A program made the translations under genes and the position numbers. The notes below the pieces were generated by a model, which saw only the letters and a list, made by a program, of their open reading frames with translations, had not been told where the DNA came from and did not search any database. Source: an uncultured Prevotellaceae bacterium (GTDB lineage: Bacteria; Bacteroidota; Bacteroidia; Bacteroidales; Bacteroidaceae). From it: 64,000 bases of DNA. The stretch spans positions 124,001 through 188,000 of the forward strand of contig CASFNA010000005.1 of NCBI GenBank assembly GCA_949295905.1. Direction: 5' to 3'. Each line of letters opens with the position of its first letter. Position 1 is the stretch's first letter. Shown here one piece after another: positions 1 to 8,975 of this stretch.

Positions 1-74
1 TCTAATTTTAACGAGTATTTGGCTTAAAATTAAGTAAAATGAGACAAATTGAAACACAATAGCTACAAAAACTA

Positions 75-106
75 TTGCGTTTTATCTAAAAAAAGGTGTA
101 CTTTTG
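75..106 (+). promoter_or_regulatory. Bacteroidetes-type promoter of the xylan operon
   Basis: TTG (75-77) and TACTTTTG (99-106) are separated by 21 bases and match the -33/-7 consensus TTG-N19-21-TAnnTTTG. Transcription would start near 113, leaving an untranslated leader of about 200 bases before the transporter start codon. Confidence 0.6.
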
Positions 107-112
107 CAAAGA

Positions 113-311
113 AAGCCGGAGACGTTTTCCTGCAATCTGTGTGGATGCGTCTCAAACATGGTTTTATCATGAAAACTTCAGTTTGTTGCAGGCATGAATT
201 TTTGCCTTGCTTGCCCTTCCCTAAGCGGCCGTATGTTGATGTTGCCGTACAGGCTGGAAGGGGAGGATGGGTAATGCTATTTTATTAACTTTACAAGATA
301 TGCAAAACGAA
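113..311 (+). other. Long 5' leader of the xylan operon
   Basis: About 200 bases lie between the predicted transcription start and the transporter ATG. A weak 6-bp stem (GAGACG at 119-124 with CGTCTC at 148-153) is the only pairing I found by eye. I recognise no riboswitch class. A 79-codon frame across this stretch has no homology that I recognise and is not called. The leader could hold post-transcriptional control of the operon, which is inference. Confidence 0.3.
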
Positions 312-1724
312 ATGAAAACACAGCCCGCAGGCCATGAAGCCAAAGGGTTTTACAAGCTGTCATGGATTCAGAGGATAGGTTTCGGTTCGGGCGACTTGGC
401 CCAGAACCTGATTTACCAGACCATATCCATGTACCTGTTGCTGTTCTACACAAATGTTTACGGACTTAATCCGACGTCGGCGGCATTCATGTTTCTGCTC
501 GTCCGCATCGTGGATGTTATCTGGGACCCCATTGTCGGTACGTTTGTTGACAAGCACAGTCCGAGGTTCGGCAAGTACAGGTCTTACCTCGTGTTCGCCG
601 GAATACCGTTGAGCGGCTTCGCGATACTGTGTTTCTGGAATGGTTTTTCAGGCTCGTTGGCTTACGCATACTTCACTTATGTGGGCATGTCCATGCTTTA
701 TACATTGATAAATGTGCCTTATGGAGCGTTGAATGCGTCGCTTACGCGCGATACGAACGAAATCACCGTGCTCACATCTGTCCGCATGTTCATGGCTAAC
801 GCAGGCGGTCTTGCCGTGGCATACGGTATTCCTATGATAGTGGCCGCTTTGTCTCCCGACGGCAAGATGAACTCGAAGGATTCGGGCGACGCTTGGTTCG
901 CTACGATGGTCATTTATGCTGTGGTAGGTCTTGCGCTGCTTGTTTTCTGCTTCTCGCAGACCAAGGAGCGTGTCGTAATGGACAAGTCGGAGACTGCCAA
1001 CGTGAAAGTCAGCGACCTTTGGGTGGAGTTCCGCCGCAATCGTCCTTTACGCATTCTCGCTTTTTTCTTCATTACGGCTTTCGCGATGATGTCGGTCGGC
1101 AATGCGGCAGGCTCTTATTACATGATTTACAATGTACATGCCGACGCCGGGCAGGTGGCCAATTTCATGGCGTTAGGCTCTATTCCTGCGTTCATCTTCA
1201 TGCCTATGGTGCCTGCAATCAAGCGTAAGGTGGGCAAGCGCGGCATGTTCAACATATTCCTTTCGGTGGCAATCGTGGGCATGGCCTTGCTCTATGTTAT
1301 ATCCGTTGTGCCAGCCTTGCGTTCGCAGATGTGGCTCGTTTACGTGGCGCAGTTTGTCAAGTCGACGGGTGTCATAGTCGCTACCGGCTACATGTGGGCA
1401 CTCGTTCCCGAGGTAATTTCATATGGAGAATATACTCACGGAAAGCGTATCTCGGGCATAGTGAACGCCCTTACAGGTATATTCTATAAGGCAGGAATGG
1501 CCCTTGGAGGCGTTGTGCCTGGTCTTGTGCTGGCGTTTGTCGGTTTCGACCAGACAAATACGGTGTCCCAGTCGCCTATGGCCGAGCAGGGAATACTCTG
1601 GCTCGTGGCCGTCATCCCGGCGTTGTTGCTTGCCCTCGCCATGTTCATAATATCGAAGTATGAACTGAGTGACGAGGTGATTGACAAGATAAATATGGAA
1701 ATTGAAAAACGTTCTAAAAACTGA
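312..1724 (+). CDS. xynD: GPH-family sugar:cation symporter, XynD-like
   Basis: A 470-residue polytopic inner-membrane protein of the major facilitator superfamily, glycoside-pentoside-hexuronide (GPH/MelB) branch. The family loop RIVDVIWDPIVGTFVDKHS, followed by RFGKYRSY, is intact near residues 65-95, and about 12 hydrophobic segments follow. It probably imports xylo-oligosaccharides with Na+ or H+. The ATG at 312 is chosen; in-frame starts at 267 and 300 would only add a poorly conserved tail. It lies 8 bases upstream of a GH10 xylanase gene and leads an operon ending in a cytoplasmic GH43, the same order as xynD-xynA-xynB of Prevotella bryantii. Family assignment is firm; the substrate is inferred from neighbours. 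Confidence 0.85.
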   Translation: MKTQPAGHEAKGFYKLSWIQRIGFGSGDLAQNLIYQTISMYLLLFYTNVYGLNPTSAAFMFLLVRIVDVIWDPIVGTFVDKHSPRFGKYRSYLVFAGIPLSGFAILCFWNGFSGSLAYAYFTYVGMSMLYTLINVPYGALNASLTRDTNEITVLTSVRMFMANAGGLAVAYGIPMIVAALSPDGKMNSKDSGDAWFATMVIYAVVGLALLVFCFSQTKERVVMDKSETANVKVSDLWVEFRRNRPLRILAFFFITAFAMMSVGNAAGSYYMIYNVHADAGQVANFMALGSIPAFIFMPMVPAIKRKVGKRGMFNIFLSVAIVGMALLYVISVVPALRSQMWLVYVAQFVKSTGVIVATGYMWALVPEVISYGEYTHGKRISGIVNALTGIFYKAGMALGGVVPGLVLAFVGFDQTNTVSQSPMAEQGILWLVAVIPALLLALAMFIISKYELSDEVIDKINMEIEKRSKN

Positions 1725-1732
1725 CAACACGT

Positions 1733-2848
1733 ATGAATAAAAGCTTTTTGTTGGCTACGGTATGCGCGGCAGCGTGCCTCGCACCGTCTGAAGTTGCTGC
1801 GGCTGATACATTGAAAGATGTGCTCGGCAAGTATTTCACGGTAGGCGCGGCTGTTAATGTTGACGCGGTGTGGGGCAGGAATGCTGCTGAAGCCAAGATT
1901 GTAGTTGATAACTTTAACTCCATTGTGGCAGAAAATTGCATGAAAGGAGAAGAAATACATCCGGAGGAAAACACGTACTTCTGGGATGACGCAGACCGCA
2001 CTGTCAAGTTTGCCGAGGACAACGGCCTTGAAATGATTGGTCATTGCCTCGTATGGCATTCGCAACCGCCGAAGTGGATGTTCACCGACGAGAAGGGTGA
2101 CACCGTTTCGCGGCAGGTTCTCATTGACCGAATGCGTAACCATATCACCACCGTAATGACCCGTTACAAGGGACGTATCAAAGGATGGGACGTGGTTAAT
2201 GAGGCTGTGAACGATGACGGAACGATGCGCCAGACGCCTTATTACAGGATAATAGGGCCTGACTATATAGAGCTGGCATTCAAGTTTGCGCACGCCGCCG
2301 ACCCTAATGCCGAACTTTACATCAACGACTATTCCATGGCAAAACCGGGCAAGCGTGCTACTATTTGCAAGATAGTAAGGGACTTGAAGGCTAAAGGTTG
2401 CCGTGTGGATGCCATCGGAATGCAGTCGCACAATGGTTACAATTACCCCGACTTGAAGGAGTATGAGGCTTCAATCGACTCTTTTGCAGCATGCGGAGTG
2501 AAAGTAATGATGACGGAGCTTGACATGAACATGCTGCCTACGCCTGAAAAGTTCAGCGGCGCGGAGATAAGCCAGAACTTTGAATATCAGGAAAAATACA
2601 ATCCTTACAAGAACGGATTAACGCCCGAAGCAGAACAACTTTTCGAGCAGCGTTACCTTGAACTGTTCAAGATATATTACAGGCACCGCCACCAGATTTC
2701 GCGTATTACGCTTTGGGGCGTTACCGATACGACCTCTTGGCTTAACGACTTCCCGGTCAAGGGACGCACGAACTATCCTCTGTTGTTTGATAGGAACAAT
2801 AAGGTAAAGCCCGTAGTGGCCAAGATTATAGACCTGTTCAAGCAGTAA
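1733..2848 (+). CDS. xynA: GH10 endo-1,4-beta-xylanase
   Basis: A 371-residue glycoside hydrolase family 10 enzyme that cleaves internal beta-1,4 bonds of xylan or long xylo-oligosaccharides with retention. An N-terminal signal peptide (about 23 residues ending VAAA) sends it to the periplasm or cell surface. Visible GH10 signatures are the substrate-binding HCLVWHSQ segment, the acid/base Glu157 in WDVVNEA and the nucleophile Glu262 in MMTELDMN. There is no carbohydrate-binding module, and the length is that of a single catalytic TIM barrel. It starts 8 bases after the transporter stop, so the two are almost certainly cotranscribed. Confidence 0.95.
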   Translation: MNKSFLLATVCAAACLAPSEVAAADTLKDVLGKYFTVGAAVNVDAVWGRNAAEAKIVVDNFNSIVAENCMKGEEIHPEENTYFWDDADRTVKFAEDNGLEMIGHCLVWHSQPPKWMFTDEKGDTVSRQVLIDRMRNHITTVMTRYKGRIKGWDVVNEAVNDDGTMRQTPYYRIIGPDYIELAFKFAHAADPNAELYINDYSMAKPGKRATICKIVRDLKAKGCRVDAIGMQSHNGYNYPDLKEYEASIDSFAACGVKVMMTELDMNMLPTPEKFSGAEISQNFEYQEKYNPYKNGLTPEAEQLFEQRYLELFKIYYRHRHQISRITLWGVTDTTSWLNDFPVKGRTNYPLLFDRNNKVKPVVAKIIDLFKQ

Positions 2849-2947
2849 ACGCAATTCTTCGACAATACGGCGGGCGGCCGGGCGTGAAGCGTGATGCCGC
2901 CTGCCAAATATATTCCAATATTGTATAAACCTTAAAAATCAACAGTT

Positions 2948-3913
2948 ATGGATAAAGCAAGGTATCTTTTCCCGAGTGATTATATGGCAGACCCCTCTGC
3001 CAACGTGTTTAACGGCAGGCTTTACATCTATCCTTCGCACGACTGGGATTCGGGCGAGGCGTTCGACGATGACGGCGGACACTTCCAGATGAAGGACTAT
3101 CATGTGCTCTCGCTTGACGACGTTGAGAACGGCGAAGTTACCGACCACGGACAGGTTCTTGCCGTAGAGGACATTCCTTGGGCAAGCCGCCAGCTTTGGG
3201 ACAACGATGTAGTTGAGAAAGACGGCAAGTATTACATGGTATATTGCGCCAAGGACAAGAACGGCGTGTTCCATCTCGGCATAGCCGTTGCCGACCGTCC
3301 CGAAGGCCCATTCAAGCCGCAGGCTGACCCTATTCGCGGCTCTTACTCAATCGACCCGTGCGTGTTCAAGGACGATGACGGAGCCATTTATACTTATTTC
3401 GGCGGCATCTGGGGCGGACAGTTGCAGCGTTACAAGGACAACCAGGCTCTCGGCGTGGAGCATCTGCCCGAAGGCGACGAGCCGGCTTTGCCCTCACGCG
3501 TGGCAAGGATGACTGACGACATGCTCCAGTTTGCGGAAGAGCCGCGCGCCGTACTCGTGGTTGACGACAACGGCGAGCCGCTCAAGGCAAGCGACCCGCA
3601 CCGCTTCTTCGAGGCGTCATGGATGCACAAGATGAACGGCAAGTATTATTTCTCTTACTCAACGGGCGACACTCATTTCCTGTGCTACGCCGTGGGCGAC
3701 AATCCTTACGGCCCGTTCACATACAAGGGGGTAATCCTTGAGCCTGTGGTAGGCTGGACCACGCACCACTCAATCGTGGAATACAAGGGCAAGTGGTATC
3801 TGTTCCATCACGACTGTGTGCCTTCGGAAGGCAAGACCTGGCTGCGCAGCGTCAAGGTGAAAGAGCTTGACATTGACGCTGACGGCAACATCAAGACGAT
3901 GAAAAGCGAGTGA
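2948..3913 (+). CDS. xynB: Cytoplasmic GH43 beta-xylosidase/alpha-L-arabinofuranosidase
   Basis: A 321-residue five-bladed beta-propeller of glycoside hydrolase family 43. Three family acidic residues are visible: Asp15 in YMADPSANVF (general base), Asp136 in SIDPCVF (pKa modulator) and Glu222 in FFEASWMHK (acid). There is no signal peptide, so it should act on oligosaccharides already imported by the upstream symporter. It follows the xylanase by 99 bases, in the place of P. bryantii xynB. Whether it prefers xylosyl or arabinosyl ends cannot be told from sequence. Unlike the second GH43 in this window it has no C-terminal beta-sandwich domain. Confidence 0.9.
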   Translation: MDKARYLFPSDYMADPSANVFNGRLYIYPSHDWDSGEAFDDDGGHFQMKDYHVLSLDDVENGEVTDHGQVLAVEDIPWASRQLWDNDVVEKDGKYYMVYCAKDKNGVFHLGIAVADRPEGPFKPQADPIRGSYSIDPCVFKDDDGAIYTYFGGIWGGQLQRYKDNQALGVEHLPEGDEPALPSRVARMTDDMLQFAEEPRAVLVVDDNGEPLKASDPHRFFEASWMHKMNGKYYFSYSTGDTHFLCYAVGDNPYGPFTYKGVILEPVVGWTTHHSIVEYKGKWYLFHHDCVPSEGKTWLRSVKVKELDIDADGNIKTMKSE

Positions 3914-3951
3914 CGCAAATCCTTAATTGAATACTATTTTATAAACATCAG

Positions 3952-3990
3952 ACGGCCCCATGCGGATATCCTGCATGGGGCCGTTTTGCA
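3952..3990 (+). terminator. Hairpin terminator after the xylan operon
   Basis: A 12-bp perfect stem (ACGGCCCCATGC pairing with GCATGGGGCCGT) with a 9-base loop, followed by TTTT, lies 38 bases after the GH43 stop. It is stable enough for intrinsic termination. The downstream gene is convergent. Confidence 0.65.
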
Positions 3991-4073
3991 ATATGCGGCC
4001 TCTTGCCTTGCGAAAGGCCGCATATTGCGCCGTGAAAGGCGGTCTTTTGCAGGCCGGAAGACCGCCTTTTGCA
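3988..4073. repeat. 22-base palindrome cluster R1
   Basis: Two hairpins: one with arms GCAATATGCGGCC and GGCCGCATATTGC, and one pairing AAAGGCGGTCTT with AAGACCGCCTTT. The second belongs to the dispersed family with core AAAGRCSGYCTTT. It lies between the convergent xylan operon and the YD-repeat protein gene. Confidence 0.7.
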
Positions 4074-4185
4074 ACGTCTTCAGTTCCCACTTGTAGCGCA
4101 TTGGCGCAAGGCTTTTGCGGAAAAAGAAGGCGGCAGTGGTATTCAATATATGCCGCTGCCGCCTATAACTGCGTATTTATGCCGC

Positions 4186-6084
4186 TTAACGTTTCATTAT
4201 CTTCAGCTTTTGTCCGCCCGCTTCAACTACATATACGCCGTCGGGCAGTCGTGACAAGTCGATGAGTTCTTCTGTGGATGATAATTCCTTGACACCGCTT
4301 ATGCCGTATATGTTTACCGTAACGTTGCCGTCAGCTTCGACGTGGAGCATGTTTCTTGCATATTTCAGTATGACATCCGTGCTTTCGCCAGCCGTTACAT
4401 TGTTTATTGAAGTCGATGTCATGTCTGAATAATGATATACTTGCATCATGCTGGTGTCCCATCCGCTACCCACGCCTGAATAGCTGTATTGCTCTACGAG
4501 CTTGTGGTAGAACACTCCGCCAGGCCACAACAGGATGTCCTCTACGGGCACGTTGTACTCGAATTTGTTGCCTTCACCCCAGCTTGGCATCTCCTCACCT
4601 GTGGAGTTTGAGTAGCATTTCTTGTCAACGAGCACCGTGTCCTGCTCGTAAGTGTAAGTGAAGTGGTTGCCCTTCACCCACTCGCTGCTGCCAGCCTGGC
4701 CTTTCCATGCCTGCTGGTCGGTCACCATGCCGTGGCCGTTGTACGTGTAGTCGCCACCTGTGTAAGGCTTCAGTGTGCCGCCGCTGGCCGCCCATTGCCT
4801 TTCTGACAGCATGTTGCCGTCGTTGTCGTATTCGTGAGTCCGCTTCATGTAGTCAGCCAGCTCGCCTGCGGTGTTGCGGTGCTGCTCGAACATGTATATT
4901 TCGTTGCCATCGGTGTCATACTGGGTTGTCGATATGTTGGTGACATATGGCTCGCCGCTTTCATACCCTAAATAGTCCGTCATTACGCACTGTGTCACGC
5001 CATTTTCAAGGTCTGTCCATTCGTATGTTACGTCGGCCGACTTTATGTAGTCGCCGGTCGTGGGCTTGACGTATGCCACTTCGTATTTGAGCCGTCCCAG
5101 TTCGTCATACTCCAGCGTGGCTTTCGTGTTCGTGTAGACGTATCCGTCATACTCGTATGCGCCGTCCCATGTGCCAAGGTCTTTGTTGTAGAACATCTTT
5201 TCGTCGCGTATAAGGTTGCCGTCGGCGTTGAAGTCCTTTTCGTCACGGCAGTACTCGAACCACGACTTCGTGCCTGCTTCCCATATATAGCTGGTTACGC
5301 GGCTGTAGTTTGTGCCGTCAGGGGTGTATATGTACGACTTAGCCTCGCCTACGCCGACCCATTCCGAGCCGTTCCATTCGTATGGCCTGTAGCCCGTCTG
5401 CTGGTTCTTGTCGTTCCAGTCGGCCTCGTGCAGCACGGCTTTCACCCATGTCTCGCTTCCTGAGTCCCATGCTGAAAGCATCTCTTCCACGATGTTGTCT
5501 CTGTCGTCATACTTGTAGTCGCCGCGCTGCAAGGGCGTCCACGTTGAGCCGTTGTATTCCCACAGTTCCTGCACAATGCCCCTTTTCTTGTCATCATATT
5601 CGTAGACGTAACGCTGGCCTGACACCGCGCTGTATTGCGACATTTCCGTAACGTAGCCGTCTTCGTCAACCTTGTATTCGTAAAATTCGGCGTCATCCCA
5701 TGTACCTGTCGCCGTATTCCAGTATGAGTTGGTACGTTTCACGGGATTGTTCTTTGCGTCGAACGTGAAATATTGGCGTGTGTACTTGTCCTGGCCGTTG
5801 TTAATGTAGCCTATGATGCTGTCGAGGCGCTGCGTCTTGGCTGCCTCCGCCGCCTTCATGTATTCGGTGGGTGAGGGCAGTGTGGCTTTTGTCAGCGGCT
5901 TCACGGCGTCGGCTTTCATCGCCGTAACTGCCGGGGCGGGCTTCGCTGTCTTGCCGTTGGCCCATTTCGTTGCGGCTTTCAATTGTGGCTCATATAGCTT
6001 CGCGCCGATTTTCATGGCTGCGTTGTTCTGTGCAAAGGCCGCCGTCGCCATGCACATGCAGACTGTTAAGAAGAGATTTTTCAT
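4186..6084 (-). CDS. Secreted YD-like-repeat protein with T9SS sorting domain
   Basis: A 632-residue exported protein with an N-terminal signal peptide (MKNLFLTVCMCMATAAFAQ). From about residue 110 to 520 it consists of repeats of roughly 35-45 residues built on a Y-x-Y-D motif (for example YVYEYDDKKRGIV and YKYDDRDNIVEE), resembling the YD/RHS-type repeats of Bacteroidetes surface proteins. The last 75 residues form a compact domain with VNIYGISG and LPDGVYVVEAGGQKLKIMKR, typical of a type IX secretion C-terminal sorting domain, so the mature protein is probably displayed or released outside. It is transcribed alone. No enzymatic motif is visible; ligand and role are unknown. Confidence 0.75.
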   Translation of the reverse strand: MKNLFLTVCMCMATAAFAQNNAAMKIGAKLYEPQLKAATKWANGKTAKPAPAVTAMKADAVKPLTKATLPSPTEYMKAAEAAKTQRLDSIIGYINNGQDKYTRQYFTFDAKNNPVKRTNSYWNTATGTWDDAEFYEYKVDEDGYVTEMSQYSAVSGQRYVYEYDDKKRGIVQELWEYNGSTWTPLQRGDYKYDDRDNIVEEMLSAWDSGSETWVKAVLHEADWNDKNQQTGYRPYEWNGSEWVGVGEAKSYIYTPDGTNYSRVTSYIWEAGTKSWFEYCRDEKDFNADGNLIRDEKMFYNKDLGTWDGAYEYDGYVYTNTKATLEYDELGRLKYEVAYVKPTTGDYIKSADVTYEWTDLENGVTQCVMTDYLGYESGEPYVTNISTTQYDTDGNEIYMFEQHRNTAGELADYMKRTHEYDNDGNMLSERQWAASGGTLKPYTGGDYTYNGHGMVTDQQAWKGQAGSSEWVKGNHFTYTYEQDTVLVDKKCYSNSTGEEMPSWGEGNKFEYNVPVEDILLWPGGVFYHKLVEQYSYSGVGSGWDTSMMQVYHYSDMTSTSINNVTAGESTDVILKYARNMLHVEADGNVTVNIYGISGVKELSSTEELIDLSRLPDGVYVVEAGGQKLKIMKR

Positions 6085-6122
6085 GATGTTAAAGTTTTAA
6101 GTTGTCAAATGCGTCATCGCTG

Positions 6123-6153
6123 CAAATATAAACAAGGCTCTTGAAAAATGCAA
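6123..6153 (-). promoter_or_regulatory. Promoter of the YD-repeat protein gene
   Basis: On the minus strand, TTG (6153-6151) and TATATTTG (6130-6123) are 20 bases apart. Transcription would begin near 6116, about 30 bases before the start codon. Confidence 0.65.
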
Positions 6154-6232
6154 TAGTAGGCGCGCCTGCGGATTTCTGGATTCGTGAATCGGGAAGTATT
6201 GTTGCGCCGTAAATAAGGATATGGGGGCTGTT

Positions 6233-7828
6233 TTACGCCTTGCCGCGCTCCTGCAAGGCCATTTTCTGGTACATGGACGGCGTTATCCCGGTTATTTTTG
6301 TGAACACGTTGTTGAACGTTGAGTACGACTTGAAGCCTACGCTTTCTGCTATCGCGCTTATTGTATAGTTGCCGTAGCCCTTGAAGTCGGCAAGGCGGAC
6401 ACAGGCCAAGTTTACCCTGTACTCGTTGACATAGTTGCTGAAGTTCTTGCCGAAGGTGTCGTTGATTACCTGCGATACGTATTTGCTGTTCGAGCCGACC
6501 GCCTCGGCCAGTTTGGCGAGCGAAAAGTCGCTGTTGCAAAACTCCTTCCTGTTCTCCATCGCGTCCACGATAGCGTCGGCCAGCGACTGCCTCGTGTCGT
6601 CGGCCAGTCCGCTCGAGCTGTATTTGTCTGGCCTTTCCGCTTGCCGCCCGAGCGCGTTGTTGAGCCGCCCTATCTCGTCGGCCTGCGCCTTTATGCGCTC
6701 CTTGTAGGCAGATGTTTGCCGCTTCATGTCTTCCAGCCTTTCCACATATTTGCGGTTTACCGAGTACAAGTGTCCGTAGCTTACGTCCAGTTTCCTCTTC
6801 TGCTTGTATATTATAATAAGGAATATGCACACCGCAAGCACCACGGTTATTATCCCGGCCAGCACGGCCCGCTGCCGTGTTACGGTGCGCCGGTACTCCT
6901 CGCTTTGTGTCTTGAGCCCCTTGATTTCGCGGTCTATCTTGTCCATCTCGTAGAGAAACTGTGCGTGCTTGGCTGCATCGAACTCGCGCATGTTGTACAC
7001 CGAATCCTTCAATGCGAGGTAACGGGCCTTGTACTGCTGTGAAGCGTGTACGTCTCCCTTGTCGTTGTAGTACGCGGAAAGGTCCTTGAACAGTTCCGTA
7101 TGCCTGTACTGTATGTTGTTCTCTTCAGCCGTGCGTTCGCACTTTTTCATGTAATGGAAGGCCGAATCCTTACGTCCCAAGCCCAAGTACGCCTTGTATG
7201 CCTGCTGGTAGGCCGAGCACAGGTAGGTGGCAGGCAGCCTGTCGTCGTCGGCTTTGGTGGCGAGGCCGAGGTAGTTGTCGACCGCCGCGCGGTATTTCTT
7301 TTCCGACAGCTGGAGCTGGCCGAGGTTGAACTTCGTCATAAAGCCAGTCACGCCGCCATCACTTAGGCCGAGGCTTTCGAGCTGGCGGTAATATGCGTGC
7401 GCCTTTGCGGCGGCGTCCATGAACGTGCTTATGCCTGTAAGGTTGATTAGTATTTTTGCCTCCGTCTGCCTGTCGCCGCATTTGCGGCTGTATTCCAATC
7501 CCTGCCTGTAGTACGTCTCGCCTCTCTCATAGTCCTCGAACAGGCAGTATATGTTGCCTATGTTCTTGTAAAACACGGCCAGGCTGTCTCCGCAGCCGTT
7601 GGCCTCGCCTGTCTTCAGTCCCCTGACGTAATGCTCCAGCGCGTCGGTATAGTAGCCCTTGCGGTAGCAGTCGTCGCCGAGCCTTAAGTGCTTGGCTACT
7701 TCGCCGCAGCTGTCCTTGCCGTCGTTTGCATGCTGTCCGCCCCTGTCGCCGCCGTTACTGTCGGTGCACGACAGCGTTGCCGCAGCGGCAACGCACAGCC
7801 ATATTATGATGAATGTTACTTTACGCAT
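6233..7828 (-). CDS. Membrane-anchored TPR-AraC transcriptional regulator
   Basis: A 531-residue regulator of a type common in Bacteroidetes. The start at 7828 gives a lipoprotein-like signal (ending TLSC), then tetratricopeptide-like helical repeats to about residue 290, one transmembrane helix at about 317-337 (AVLAGIITVVLAVCIFLIII), a basic coiled coil with KRKLDV and MKRQTSAYKERIKAQADEI, and a C-terminal AraC-type double helix-turn-helix (about 435-530). The periplasmic TPR part probably senses a ligand or protein and passes the signal to the cytoplasmic DNA-binding domain. A TAnnTTTG box lies at 7917-7910. The target genes are unknown; the neighbouring YD-repeat gene on the same strand is a candidate. 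Confidence 0.85.
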   Translation of the reverse strand: MRKVTFIIIWLCVAAAATLSCTDSNGGDRGGQHANDGKDSCGEVAKHLRLGDDCYRKGYYTDALEHYVRGLKTGEANGCGDSLAVFYKNIGNIYCLFEDYERGETYYRQGLEYSRKCGDRQTEAKILINLTGISTFMDAAAKAHAYYRQLESLGLSDGGVTGFMTKFNLGQLQLSEKKYRAAVDNYLGLATKADDDRLPATYLCSAYQQAYKAYLGLGRKDSAFHYMKKCERTAEENNIQYRHTELFKDLSAYYNDKGDVHASQQYKARYLALKDSVYNMREFDAAKHAQFLYEMDKIDREIKGLKTQSEEYRRTVTRQRAVLAGIITVVLAVCIFLIIIYKQKRKLDVSYGHLYSVNRKYVERLEDMKRQTSAYKERIKAQADEIGRLNNALGRQAERPDKYSSSGLADDTRQSLADAIVDAMENRKEFCNSDFSLAKLAEAVGSNSKYVSQVINDTFGKNFSNYVNEYRVNLACVRLADFKGYGNYTISAIAESVGFKSYSTFNNVFTKITGITPSMYQKMALQERGKA

Positions 7829-7909
7829 ATAGTCTTGAATGATTGTTGTCAGCTGTTTGCATGGCGGCCGACGCGTGCGCTCTTTGCCGGCAGGCGCGCC
7901 CACGCCTTG

Positions 7910-7917
7910 CAAAGATA
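7910..7917 (-). promoter_or_regulatory. Candidate -7 box of the TPR-AraC gene
   Basis: TATCTTTG on the minus strand matches the Bacteroidetes -7 element and lies 82 bases before the start codon. No TTG is found at the ideal distance. Confidence 0.4.
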
Positions 7918-8093
7918 CTACAAATCAGCCGCATGCGAAAGCGGACAGACTATAAAATGGCCTTATTGCGGTTGGAAACGGCCTGGCGGTTTTGCTTTGC
8001 CGGTTTGTCCCGGACGGGCTGATGCACAGCGGTTTACGGCCGTGTGGCCGCCATGTGGCAATCAGTGCCGTGTGCGGTGCGTGCCGTCCTCCC

Positions 8094-8181
8094 TGCAAAA
8101 GGCCGTCTTTCGCATTGCAAAAGACGGCCTTTTACACGCTAAAAGACGGCCTTTCGCAGCCTGAAAGACGGTCTTTTGCAA
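8094..8181. repeat. 22-base palindrome cluster R2
   Basis: Four consecutive palindromic units (cores AAAGGCCGTCTTT, AAAGACGGCCTTT twice, AAAGACGGTCTTT) spaced at about 22 bases, in the gap before tmRNA. The downstream flank (8197-8220) reads, in reverse complement, TGAATGCCAACGGTTTACGG, like the flank of cluster R7. Nothing else is seen between 7918 and 8278. Confidence 0.85.
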
Positions 8182-8278
8182 CGCCGCCATGCGGGCTCCC
8201 GTAAACCGTTGGCATTCAGCGGGGAAGCCGTATGCCGCGTCCCGGCGTGTTAATTATGCCTAAAAAGAGCATTTCCGC

Positions 8279-8309
8279 TTGTATTGTGAGCGATAAAGAC
8301 GTATCTTTG
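8279..8309 (+). promoter_or_regulatory. Promoter of tmRNA
   Basis: TTG (8279-8281) and TATCTTTG (8302-8309) are 20 bases apart. The predicted start near 8316 leaves a 5' extension of about 29 bases to be removed by RNase P. Confidence 0.65.
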
Positions 8310-8344
8310 CAAGACTTTACGGCTACGTCAGGCCGCACGTTCAG

Positions 8345-8741
8345 GGGTTGACTGGATTTGACAGCGGGTTGGAATGGTACGTAAGCACGCGGAGCGTGGT
8401 CTGTTTGCTCCTAAATCTCAGCGGTCATAAATTTATCTGGCGAAAACAAGTACGCTCTCGCTGCCTAATCGAAGCATAGTAGATTACTGGCTTAATCCCG
8501 TCACAAGGTGACAGGACGAGACATCGCCCGGAAGCTGTTGTCCCGAAGCGTTCCGAACAGGCGGTGCGGTTAAATCGGGAATAGCCACGCCCGGCCCCGC
8601 GTGCGTGGTGAAGTTTCAGGGGATAAGGTCGCCGTTGGTGGTCCGGGTCTTGCGGCGGCTCGAAAACCGAAGGCCGGAATAAGCGTGTAGAAAGCGTATG
8701 GTTTCCCTGTTTGGACGAGGGTTCGATTCCCTCCAGCTCCA
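8345..8741 (+). ncRNA. ssrA: Transfer-messenger RNA (tmRNA)
   Basis: A one-piece tmRNA that rescues stalled ribosomes by trans-translation. The 5' end GGGGTTGACTGGATTTGACA is characteristic. Its first seven bases pair with CAGCTCC near the 3' end to form the acceptor stem, preceded by the T-arm GGGTTCGATTCCC. The tag reading frame is GGC GAA AAC AAG TAC GCT CTC GCT GCC TAA (8439-8468), giving the tag GENKYALAA, close to the tags known from Bacteroides. The genomic sequence after the discriminator base A8741 is CGG rather than CCA, so CCA must be added after transcription. The 5' boundary is accurate to a few bases. Confidence 0.95.
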
Positions 8742-8746
8742 CGGAA

Positions 8747-8771
8747 AGCACTACTTCGGTAGTGCTTTTTT
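8747..8771 (+). terminator. tmRNA terminator
   Basis: An 8-bp stem AGCACTAC/GTAGTGCT closed by a TTCG tetraloop and followed by six T residues forms a textbook intrinsic terminator directly after the tmRNA. Confidence 0.9.
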
Positions 8772-8835
8772 GCTATGCGATACAAATCCTAATCTTTTTT
8801 ATACAAAATGGTAATGTTTTTTGTCCGTTTTGTCT

Positions 8836-8843
8836 TATCTTTG
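8836..8843 (+). promoter_or_regulatory. Candidate -7 box of the exported GH43 gene
   Basis: TATCTTTG matches the Bacteroidetes -7 element. No well-spaced TTG is present. The leader to the start codon would be about 125 bases. Confidence 0.4.
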
Positions 8844-8975
8844 CACAAAACAATCCGCGTCTTGCGGTTTTACGGTCGCTTTTTCTTTGTACAGCCTGTG
8901 TCCAAAGCGCGAAGACGGCTGTATATCCCACATGGGAACGGCTATATGAAGTAACACATTATTTTATATATAATC

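Noticed and set aside
49-288. 79-codon frame in the first leader
   Set aside because: It starts upstream of the -7 box and so would not be fully transcribed from that promoter; no family recognised.
113-311. Riboswitch in the xylan leader
   Set aside because: No conserved core of a known class (TPP, cobalamin, SAM, FMN, glycine, lysine) could be recognised by eye.
8425-8785. Short minus-strand frames over the tmRNA
   Set aside because: They overlap the structured RNA gene and are the spurious proteins often annotated there.
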